DNA of 64,000 nt from Bradyrhizobium sp. CB3481. GTDB taxonomy: Bacteria > Pseudomonadota > Alphaproteobacteria > Rhizobiales > Xanthobacteraceae. The translations under genes were made by a program, and so were the position numbers. Where the stretch lies: NCBI RefSeq assembly GCF_029714305.1, contig NZ_CP121647.1, positions 1,074,501-1,138,500 on the forward strand. Direction: 5' to 3'. Below are positions 57,873 through 64,000 of this stretch, one piece after another (the stretch's first letter is position 1; the number at the start of each line of letters is the position of its first letter). Below the pieces are notes generated by a model. The model worked only from the letters and a program-made list of their open reading frames with translations. It ran no database searches and was not told where the DNA came from.

Positions 57873-57957
57873 GTCATTGCGAGGAGCGGAAGCGACGAGG
57901 CAATCCATTTATCCGTTGTGCCGCGCTGTGGATTGCTTCGCTTTCGCTCGCAATGAC
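57873..57957. repeat. Dispersed repeat, GTCATTGCGAG...GCAATGAC family (copy 4)
   Basis: GTCATTGCGAGGAGCGGAAG, GCAATCCA / TGGATTGC and CGCTCGCAATGAC. It lies just upstream of the LysR gene, ending 21 bases before its start. Confidence 0.85.
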
Positions 57958-57977
57958 GGTCTTGATAGGGATTCCCG

Positions 57978-58871
57978 ATGCGCTTCGATCTGGTCGACCT
58001 CCAGCTCTTCGTTGCGGTCGCCGAGATGCGCAGCATCACCAACGGCGCCACGAAGGTACATCTGGCGCTGGCCTCGGCGAGCGAGCGAATCAAGGGCCTG
58101 GAGGAGGCGCTCGGCGTGTCGCTGTTGACGCGGGGCCGCCGCGGCGTCGAGCTGACGCCGGCCGGCGAAACCCTGCTCGATCATGCCCGGGTCATACTGC
58201 ACAATGTCGAGACGATGCGCGGCGATCTCATCGCCTTTGCCCGCGGCGCCAAGGCCACCGTCCGCTTCCTCGCCAACACATCGGGCCTTTCGGAATATCT
58301 GCCGAAGGCGCTTGCGGCGTTCCTTGCCGCCCATCCTCACATTTCGATCGATGTCGAGGAGCGCGAAAGCGCCGAAATCGCCCGCGCCATTCTGTCCGGT
58401 TCTGCCGATCTCGGGCTCGCGGCCGAACACGCGCTTGCGGACAATATCGAGCGAGTGCCGTTCAGCGAGGATCGCCTGGTGCTGGTCGCCGGGCGGGACG
58501 ACGAGCTGGCGAACCGGCGGCAGGTCGATTTCAGCGAAGTGGTGCAGCGTGATTTCGTCGGCCTGATCAGTTCGATCGCGCTGCATACCCATATCAGCGG
58601 GCACGCGGCGCGCCTTGGCGCGCGCCTGCGTTTTCGCGCGCGGCTGAACAGTTTCGATGCGATTGGCCGGATGGTCGCCTCCGGCATCGGGATCGGCGTG
58701 ATGCCCGAGGTTGCCGCAAAACGCTGCGCGCGCTCGATGAAGGTCAATGTGATCAGGATCAGGGATTCCTGGGCCAACCGGCGGCTGGTGATCTGCGCCC
58801 GCAGCTTCCGGTCATTGCCAAAACCGGCGCAGCAACTGGCGGAGCATCTGCGCAAGCATGCGCCGCGCTGA
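57978..58871 (+). CDS. LysR family transcriptional regulator
   Basis: 297 residues: winged-helix DNA-binding domain (MRFDLVDLQLFVAVAEMRSI; HLALASASERIKGLEEALGV; RGRRGVELTPAGE) and a LysR substrate domain (residues 90-297). The N-terminal helix-turn-helix is shorter in charge than average but normal. It is transcribed toward the TctC genes (convergent) and away from TauE; either could be regulated. The effector is unknown. The region before the gene is largely repeat DNA, so its promoter lies within or before the repeat. Confidence 0.9.
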   Translation: MRFDLVDLQLFVAVAEMRSITNGATKVHLALASASERIKGLEEALGVSLLTRGRRGVELTPAGETLLDHARVILHNVETMRGDLIAFARGAKATVRFLANTSGLSEYLPKALAAFLAAHPHISIDVEERESAEIARAILSGSADLGLAAEHALADNIERVPFSEDRLVLVAGRDDELANRRQVDFSEVVQRDFVGLISSIALHTHISGHAARLGARLRFRARLNSFDAIGRMVASGIGIGVMPEVAAKRCARSMKVNVIRIRDSWANRRLVICARSFRSLPKPAQQLAEHLRKHAPR

Positions 58872-58890
58872 TGTCTGGAGGCCGGGCGCG

Positions 58891-59856
58891 CTACTTGCCT
58901 GAGGCGAGACCGGCGGCGTTGATGACACGCGCCCACTTCTGCGTCTCGCCTGCGATATAGCTGCGGAAATGCGCCGCCGTGTTGCCGGCGACGGTCAGGC
59001 CCTGTTCTGCGAGCTTCTGCTTCACCTGCGGATCGTTCATCGCTTCGTTGGCAAGGCGGTTCAGGGCGGTGACGATCGGCTCGGGCGTACCGCCCGGCGC
59101 GAGCATGCCGTACCAGTTCTCGATCAAGAGGTCAGGCATGCCGACTTCGGCTGTTGTCGGCACGTCGGGTGAGGTCGGCGCGCGCTGCGGCGCGCCAAGC
59201 GCAATCGGGCGCAGCGTGCCCGCCTTGATGTGCGGCAGCAGCACCGGCAGATCGAGGAACGCCATCTGCACCTGCTGCCCCAGCAGGTCGTTGATGGCGG
59301 GCGCCGCGCCGCGATAGGGCACGTGGACGATGTCGATGCTAGCGGTCTGTTTGAGCAGTTCGCCGGCCAGATGCGGCATACCGCCGACGCCGGCAGATGC
59401 GAAATTGAGTTTGCCCGGCTGCGTCTTGGCGAGCGCGATCAGCTCCTTCATGTTGCCGGCGGGAACGTTGCCGGCGACGACGAGCATTTCCGGCACCGTC
59501 GTCACCAGCGTGACGGGCGCAAAGTCTTTCGCGACGTCATACGGCACCTTTTCCATCGTCGGGTTGATGACGAGCGCGCTCGCGCTGACGATGCCGATCG
59601 TGTAACCGTCCGGCGCGGCCTTGGCGATTGCGTCGGTGCCGAGCACGCCGGCCTGGCCGCCGCGATTGTCGATCACGACCGGCTGTTTGGCGATTTCCGA
59701 CATGCGCTGGCCGACGAGGCGCGCAATGATGTCGTTGGGACCGCCGGGCGGGAACGGCACGATCAGCTTGATCGGCTTGCTCGAAAAATCCTGTGCGGTC
59801 GCTGCTGCGGGCAGCAGCGTGGACAATCCGATGAGAAGCACGCGAAGAGCCTTCAT
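58891..59856 (-). CDS. TctC/Bug family periplasmic solute-binding protein (copy 1)
   Basis: 321 residues. Start fixed by GGAGG five bases before the ATG; a longer frame upstream is non-coding. Signal peptide (MKALRVLLIGLSTLLPAAAT, cleavage after TAQ or AQD). Bug motifs: KPIKLIVPFPPGGPNDIIAR, VIDNRGGQAGVLGTDAIAK, VPYRGAAPAINDLLGQQVQM. Bug proteins bind carboxylates or other small anions. No TctA or TctB membrane gene is nearby, so it may serve a distant transporter or act as an extracytoplasmic sensor. Close paralogue of the next gene. Confidence 0.92.
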   Translation of the reverse strand: MKALRVLLIGLSTLLPAAATAQDFSSKPIKLIVPFPPGGPNDIIARLVGQRMSEIAKQPVVIDNRGGQAGVLGTDAIAKAAPDGYTIGIVSASALVINPTMEKVPYDVAKDFAPVTLVTTVPEMLVVAGNVPAGNMKELIALAKTQPGKLNFASAGVGGMPHLAGELLKQTASIDIVHVPYRGAAPAINDLLGQQVQMAFLDLPVLLPHIKAGTLRPIALGAPQRAPTSPDVPTTAEVGMPDLLIENWYGMLAPGGTPEPIVTALNRLANEAMNDPQVKQKLAEQGLTVAGNTAAHFRSYIAGETQKWARVINAAGLASGK

Positions 59857-59971
59857 CAAAGCCTCCGGCCACTTGTCGTGCCGGAGCGGCGTGAAGCGCA
59901 TTCGTCGCGCCAGACGTCCCGGCTATTTCACTTCTTCAGCGCAGCAACAAGCAAGGAGCGAACCGTCATGC

Positions 59972-60940
59972 TTACTTCGTCGTCGCGACCCCCGCGTCCT
60001 TGATCACTTTCGTCCACTTCTTGATTTCGCTGTCGATGAAGCCGCGGAAATGTTCCGGCGTATCGCCGACCAACGTGGCGCCCTGGGCGGCGAGCTTTTC
60101 CTTCACTGTCGGATCGGCCATCGCCTCGGTCGTGATCCTGTGCAGGCTGGCCAGGATCACCGGCGGGGTCGCAGCGGGCGCCACCATGCCGTACCAGTTC
60201 TCGATGATCATGCCGGGCATCCCGGCCTCGGCCGTGGTCGGCACCTCCATCGCGGTCGGCGCCCGCTCGGCCGCGCCGACAGCGATCGGCCGCAAGGCAC
60301 CGGCCTTGATCTGCGGCAACAGCACAGGCAGGTCGAGGAACGTCATCTGCACCTGTTGCCCCAAGAGGTCGTTCACCGCCGGCGCCGCGCCGCGGTAGGG
60401 GACGTGCACGATGTCGATGCCGGCGGTCAGCTTGAACAGTTCACCGGCCAGATGCGGCAGGCTGCCGGGGCCGGACGAGGCGAAGTTCAGCTTCCCCGGC
60501 TGCGCCTTGGCGAGCGCGATCAGTTCTTTCATGTCCTTGGCGGGGACATTGGTTGCGACCACCAGCATCTCGGGCACGGTCGCGACCAGCGTCACCGGCG
60601 CAAGATCCCTGGGCGTGTCGTAGGCGACCTTCTCCATGCTGGGGCTGATGGCGAGCGCGCCGGCGCTTGAGATCGCGATGGTGTAGCCGTCAGGCGCGGC
60701 CTTCGCGACCGCGTCGGTGCCGAGCACGCCGCCCTGGCCGCCGCGGTTGTCGATCAAAACCGGCTGCTTTGATATTTCGGACATGCGCTGGCCAATCACC
60801 CGCGCGATGATGTCGTTGGGTCCGCCGGCCGGGAACGGCACGATGAGCTTGATCGGTTTGGCGGGGAAGTCCTGCGCCGAGGAGAGAGCCGGCAACAACA
60901 GTAGGGTCAGTCCAGCGAGAATCTTGCCCGGCAATCTCAT
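59972..60940 (-). CDS. TctC/Bug family periplasmic solute-binding protein (copy 2)
   Basis: 322 residues; ATG at 60940 preceded by GGGGAG. Signal peptide (LPGKILAGLTLLLLPALSSA). Nearly the same motifs as copy 1 (KPIKLIVPFPAGGPNDIIAR; LIDNRGGQGGVLGTDAVAK; VPYRGAAPAVNDLLGQQVQM), so the pair arose by tandem duplication. Ligand-pocket residues differ locally (for example FAPVTLVTTVP versus LAPVTLVATVP), so ligands may still overlap. The two genes are 115 bases apart and probably co-transcribed. Confidence 0.92.
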   Translation of the reverse strand: MRLPGKILAGLTLLLLPALSSAQDFPAKPIKLIVPFPAGGPNDIIARVIGQRMSEISKQPVLIDNRGGQGGVLGTDAVAKAAPDGYTIAISSAGALAISPSMEKVAYDTPRDLAPVTLVATVPEMLVVATNVPAKDMKELIALAKAQPGKLNFASSGPGSLPHLAGELFKLTAGIDIVHVPYRGAAPAVNDLLGQQVQMTFLDLPVLLPQIKAGALRPIAVGAAERAPTAMEVPTTAEAGMPGMIIENWYGMVAPAATPPVILASLHRITTEAMADPTVKEKLAAQGATLVGDTPEHFRGFIDSEIKKWTKVIKDAGVATTK

Positions 60941-61045
60941 CAAATGCTCCCCGATCCCGCATCTGTCGTGCGGTGTTGACGGGCATCGTACGCGATGAGC
61001 CGATCGACGCAAGGTCCTGCCGGTTGTGGCCGGAGCCGAACCGCC

Positions 61046-61573
61046 TCAAACCAGGAGTTCGTCCGTCCGCGCCAGCGTGACGGATCGTGGCGTGATCAGG
61101 TTACGCCAGACCCAATGATGGTGACGAATGACGCTCGCCGCGTCGAGGTGAGGGCGGTCGTTCAAGGTATGGGCGTCCGTTACCACGACGACATCGTAAC
61201 GGTTTGAAACGGCGGACCGCACCGTGGCATCGACGCAGAAATCGGTCGCCCATCCGGCAATCAGGAGCCGGCTAGGATCGAGCGCCTGCAAGCGCGCGGA
61301 CAGGTCGGTTTCCACGAACGGATCGTTCAAGGTCTTCCGGATCACGATATCGGCGGGCTCGCGGTGCAGTTCGGGAAGCAGCGCCCAGCCTGGCGTTTCC
61401 GGCTCGAAATCGTCGCTCTTGCCGCCGCAATGCTGAATGAAGATGACCGCTCCGGAGCGTGTGCGGACATTTGCGGCGAGGCGGTTGATGCGTGCGATGA
61501 CGCCGCGCAAATCGTGCTTCGGCTCCCCGTTGAGGAGTCCGACCTGCATATCGACGACAATCAAAGCATCCAT
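61046..61573 (-). CDS. Isochorismatase-like cysteine hydrolase
   Basis: 175 residues. The catalytic triad of the family is visible: Asp8 (LIVVDMQVG), Lys80 (IVIRKTLNDPF) and Cys113 (GWATDFCVDAT), with the conserved cis-peptide turn before Cys. This core is shared by nicotinamidases, ureidoacrylate hydrolases and isochorismatases; the sequence does not say which. ATG at 61573 gives the canonical start two strands before the first Asp. It is on the same strand as the TctC genes, 105 bases upstream. Confidence 0.88.
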   Translation of the reverse strand: MDALIVVDMQVGLLNGEPKHDLRGVIARINRLAANVRTRSGAVIFIQHCGGKSDDFEPETPGWALLPELHREPADIVIRKTLNDPFVETDLSARLQALDPSRLLIAGWATDFCVDATVRSAVSNRYDVVVVTDAHTLNDRPHLDAASVIRHHHWVWRNLITPRSVTLARTDELLV

Positions 61574-61783
61574 TGGGCGTTCGAGTCGAAAAACCGGTGC
61601 GCAGCGGTAATTGAAACGATTGTGAGCGGCTTAACAAGCCAACGTTCTGTTTCGCGTTATACAACCGAAGCGCTATTTTGCGCGACATGCACCCGCGAGG
61701 AAACACGCGCTGCTGCGGATCAGCTTGCTCGATCCGGCAGTCGCTGCGGCCATACTTTTTATGCTCATATTTCGGAGGAGATA

Positions 61784-62356
61784 ATGTTGAAGCGATTACC
61801 GCTCGTTATTGCTGCCGTTCTCTGCCTGTCCTGGTGCGCCGTTCCGGCCAATGTGGCGTTCGCGGATCAGAGCCGTGAGGACAATATCGATCGGCCGGGT
61901 GGCGACTTCCGCAACTTCCCGGTCAATCCCCCGGGGCCCGGATCCTTCGGCACGGTCGCCGACATTTGCCGGATCAATTGCGAACAGAGCGGTAGTTGCA
62001 AGGCATGGACGCTGGTGAGGGCCGGCCTGCAGGGACCGCAAGCACGGTGCTGGCTCAAGAGCGTCGTTCCCGCAGCAAACTTCAACGGGTGCTGCACCAG
62101 CGGCGTGCCCATGAGGGTGATCGAGCCGCAGATCGACAGGCCGGGCGGCGACTTCAAGAACTTTGATCTGGCTGCGGCAGATCCTAACCTCTGCAAGTCC
62201 GCATGCGAACGGGAAGGAATGCTGTGCCACGCCTGGACCTTCGTCCGACCGGGCGTTCAGGGGCCGCGCGCAAGGTGCTGGCTCAAGTTCACCGTTCCGC
62301 CGGCCGTTACCAGCAACTGTTGTACTTCCGGTGTCCGCTTCGATCAGCCGAGGTGA
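61784..62356 (+). CDS. Exported protein with two tandem PAN/Apple-like domains
   Basis: 190 residues from the ATG after GGAGGAG. Signal peptide (RLPLVIAAVLCLSWCAVPAN). The mature part is a twofold repeat: RPGGDFRNFPVNPPGPG with CRINCEQSGSCKAWTLV, ARCWLKSVVP and GCCTSGVP, then RPGGDFKNFDLAAADP with CKSACEREGMLCHAWTFV, ARCWLKFTVPP and NCCTSGVR. The Cys spacing fits PAN_4-type domains, which bind proteins or carbohydrates. Extracytoplasmic; partner unknown. Confidence 0.85.
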   Translation: MLKRLPLVIAAVLCLSWCAVPANVAFADQSREDNIDRPGGDFRNFPVNPPGPGSFGTVADICRINCEQSGSCKAWTLVRAGLQGPQARCWLKSVVPAANFNGCCTSGVPMRVIEPQIDRPGGDFKNFDLAAADPNLCKSACEREGMLCHAWTFVRPGVQGPRARCWLKFTVPPAVTSNCCTSGVRFDQPR

Positions 62357-62394
62357 ACGCAAGCGATAACGCGTTCGCGCCAGGCGTTGTGTCG

Positions 62395-63174
62395 CTAGCT
62401 GTTCAAGAGCTTCATCGCCGCTTCGTGCACCCGCGGGTCGCCGGCGGCGATGATGCGGCCGCCGCTCTGGGCGGGCTTGCCTTCCCAATTGGTGACGACG
62501 CCGCCGGCGCCGGTGACGATCGGGATCAAGGCTGCGATGTCATAGGGCTTGAGCTCGGTCTCGACCACGAGGTCGAGATGGCCGGCCGCCAGCATGCAGT
62601 AGGAGTAGCAGTCGCCGCCATAGCGCGACAGCTTCACCGCACTCTCGACCCGGCCGAAGATCTCGCGGTCGGCGGCGTTCATCAAGAGCGGGCTCGTGGT
62701 GTAGGAAGTGGCGTCCTTCAGCGCGGCGCAGCGGCGGGCTGTCAGCCGTCGCTCGCCCGATGGACCCGAATAATGCGCCGAGCCGGAATCGCCGGAAAAA
62801 CGCTCGCCGATATAGGGCTGGTGCATCATCCCGAACACCGGCACGCCCTTGTGCAGCAGCGCGATCAGCGTGCCCCAGATCGGAAAGCCCGCAATGAAGG
62901 ATTTGGTGCCGTCGATCGGATCGAGCACCCAGACATATTCGGCGTCTTCGCGCTCGTTGCCGAATTCCTCGCCGACGATGCCGTGCTGGGGAAAGTTGGC
63001 CTTGATCAGGCGGCGCATCACCGCTTCGGCGGCGCGGTCGGCCTCGGTGACGGGATCGAAATCGCTGGCGCTCTTGTTGTCGATGGACAGGGAGGTCCGG
63101 AAGAACGGCAGGATGGTCTCGCCCGAAGCCGTCGCCAGCCGTCCGATAAACGCAGTGAAATCGATGACCGTCAC
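62395..63174 (-). CDS. hisN: Histidinol-phosphatase/inositol monophosphatase family (HisN type)
   Basis: 259-residue Mg2+-dependent phosphatase. Metal motifs: GEE at 68-70 (HGIVGEEFGNE), DPIDGT at 85-90 (WVLDPIDGTKSFIAG) and a late KPYDIAALIPIVTGAGG. In this family the alphaproteobacterial HisN-type enzymes hydrolyse histidinol phosphate, and FIAGFPIWGTLIAL is typical of that group. Inositol monophosphate or other sugar phosphates are alternatives. The adjacent gene downstream of the repeat looks like N-formylglutamate amidohydrolase. Confidence 0.88.
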   Translation of the reverse strand: MTVIDFTAFIGRLATASGETILPFFRTSLSIDNKSASDFDPVTEADRAAEAVMRRLIKANFPQHGIVGEEFGNEREDAEYVWVLDPIDGTKSFIAGFPIWGTLIALLHKGVPVFGMMHQPYIGERFSGDSGSAHYSGPSGERRLTARRCAALKDATSYTTSPLLMNAADREIFGRVESAVKLSRYGGDCYSYCMLAAGHLDLVVETELKPYDIAALIPIVTGAGGVVTNWEGKPAQSGGRIIAAGDPRVHEAAMKLLNS

Positions 63175-63531
63175 GGCTGTCCCTTACCGCAATAAAAACG
63201 CCGCCACATGCCTAGCCCAAACCGGTGCGCTGCGCACCGCCGACGGCACGTTATTCCCATCCGCTTTGCGAGCCAGCTTTCGAATCGGGTTTCGGAATGG
63301 CTTCGTTTAGGCATGGATTTTTGGTTAGCGAAGCCATCACGATGTTGCGATTTTTGGCATACCAGCACTGCAGCGAGACGGGGGCTGCGGGTGTCATTGT
63401 TGTAAGTCGTTGATATTTTTGAGTTAAATAGCCATTCGCGGTGGTGTTGCCGATCCGCCAGCCTGTTCCACATTGGACCGGAACTAGCTCAAAAACCCTT
63501 GCGTTTTGTGCAGCGCGGTCGCATATTGTTG
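63175..63531. other. Intergenic region upstream of hisN and the sRNA
   Basis: 357 bases. It contains a perfect 17-base palindrome CGGTGCGC-T-GCGCACCG (63223-63239) and a candidate plus-strand promoter for the sRNA (TTGCGT, 17-base spacer, CATATT, about 63500-63528). No supported coding frame. Confidence 0.45.
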
Positions 63532-63621
63532 CGGTGCGGTAGGGCCTCGCCCTATCGCTGCCCTCCTTGGGCGTTTCCTCCCTAGACTTGGGCCGCTTGT
63601 TCATTCAGGCGGCCCTTTTTT
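63532..63621 (+). ncRNA. Candidate small RNA with anti-Shine-Dalgarno motifs
   Basis: About 90 bases after a promoter-like site. Hairpin 1 is GGTAGGGC-CTC-GCCCTATC. Next, GCCCTCCTTGGGC forms a small hairpin that presents CCUCC in its loop, followed by an unpaired TTTCCTCCC, so two anti-Shine-Dalgarno motifs are exposed. Hairpin 3 is GGGCCGC / GCGGCCC with TTTTTTCTTTT, a strong rho-independent terminator. No coding frame precedes the terminator on this strand. The layout resembles CCUCC-type rhizobial sRNAs (alpha-r14-like or BjrC1505-like, from memory). Confidence 0.65.
63590..63621 (+). terminator. Rho-independent terminator of the candidate sRNA
   Basis: GGGCCGC-TTGTTCATTCAG-GCGGCCC followed by TTTTTTC and more T. 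A 7-bp GC stem with an excellent U-tract. Confidence 0.85.
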
Positions 63622-63646
63622 CTTTTGTGCGTTTCTTCTGTGCGCT

Positions 63647-63760
63647 GTCATTCCGGGGCGCGAAGCGAACTATGGTGCGCAATTGCGCCCTGAGAATCTC
63701 GAGATTCCCCGATGCGCGATTGCGCATCTGAGATCACCGCTGCGCGGTGTCCGGAATGAC
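63647..63760. repeat. Dispersed repeat, GTCATTCC...GGAATGAC family (copy 2)
   Basis: Outer arms GTCATTCCGGGGCGCGAAGC and GGTGTCCGGAATGAC, inner GCGCAATTGCGC and AGAATCTCGAGATTC. Same family as 8042-8122. It lies directly before the end of the last gene. Confidence 0.75.
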
Positions 63761-63773
63761 GGAGCGAGAAATT

Positions 63774-64000
63774 CTATTCCGCCGCTGCCTGGAACGGGCC
63801 GAGATCGCCGAGCGGCACCTGCGACAGCGCTTCTGCCAGCCTGGTGAAGTCGGCCGCCACCTGCGCAAAGCGCGGACTGCGCTCGCGCCGCCGCTCGTCC
63901 ATATAGATCGCGCGGTTGAGCTCGAGCTGCACGGTATGCAGCCCGCTGGCCGGGTTGCCATAATGCTCGGTGATGAAGCCGCCGGCATAGGGCTTGTTGC
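63774..64000 (-). CDS. N-formylglutamate amidohydrolase family protein, C-terminal part
   Basis: The minus-strand frame enters from beyond the window and ends at the stop at 63774-63776. The visible 75 residues (NKPYAGGFITEHYGNPASGL; HTVQLELNRAIYMDERRRER; ...GPFQAAAE) match the C-terminus of this family, in which the conserved YAGGFIT-H-YG and QLELNRxxYMDE occur. The N-terminal zinc-site residues are outside. Members cut N-formyl groups from glutamate during histidine breakdown or from other N-acyl amino acids. Confidence 0.85.
   Translation of the reverse strand, partial: NKPYAGGFITEHYGNPASGLHTVQLELNRAIYMDERRRERSPRFAQVAADFTRLAEALSQVPLGDLGPFQAAAE

Overview
The window is GC-rich, gene-dense chromosomal DNA of an alphaproteobacterium, most likely Bradyrhizobium or a close Nitrobacteraceae relative. 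Supporting signs are a homospermidine pathway, an hsp20 gene with a ROSE-type RNA thermometer and an RpoH promoter, many HAAT and TctC/Bug solute-binding genes, and several families of dispersed palindromic intergenic repeats of the kind common in that family. There is no integrase, transposase, phage gene, tRNA, rRNA or CRISPR array, so it reads as core chromosome rather than an island.

Layout. 0-10 kb: end of a type I secretion adaptor, htpG, a DUF3095 protein, a DUF2147 protein, a MATE exporter, a GNAT enzyme, Fe/Mn superoxide dismutase, a fluoride channel, and a permease split into two half-size genes. 10-16 kb: a toxin-antitoxin pair whose toxin is broken by a 13-bp tandem duplication, then a zinc locus. 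The locus has a Zur-box-like palindrome, a 59-residue His-rich membrane protein, znuCBA, a G3E (COG0523) GTPase with a His tract, and a beta-propeller protein. 16-23 kb: an intradiol dioxygenase, a complete branched-chain/aromatic-type ABC importer (livKHMGF order) and an acetoacetate-decarboxylase-family enzyme, all on one strand. 23-29 kb, minus strand: a lipoprotein, a secreted protein, and the polyamine genes (homospermidine synthase, RidA, a small membrane protein, GNAT, ornithine/lysine decarboxylase). A structured leader that may encode a short peptide precedes the decarboxylase.

29-43 kb: M3 peptidase, a DUF1007-NicO metal export pair, a thioesterase, small orphan proteins, MAPEG, ferrochelatase, an SPFH-NfeD pair, an HxlR regulator divergent from a carboxymuconolactone-decarboxylase-family gene across a near-perfect palindromic operator, arabinose-5-phosphate isomerase and a beta-barrel porin-like protein. 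43-50 kb: gltD and gltB (glutamate synthase) on the minus strand, with a candidate sigma-54 promoter upstream of gltB. 50-64 kb: secreted proteins, two alpha/beta hydrolases, hsp20, a protein with a peroxygenase-like PCP motif, an adenylate cyclase-TPR protein, LysE and TauE transporters, a LysR regulator, two tandem TctC proteins, an isochorismatase-like hydrolase, a tandem PAN-domain secreted protein, a HisN-type phosphatase, a candidate anti-Shine-Dalgarno sRNA, and the end of an N-formylglutamate amidohydrolase gene.

The locus with the most new biology is the zinc operon at 11.0-15.9 kb. The decarboxylase leader at 28.7-29.1 kb and the sRNA at 63.5 kb come next. All calls come from reading the sequence; no database search was possible.
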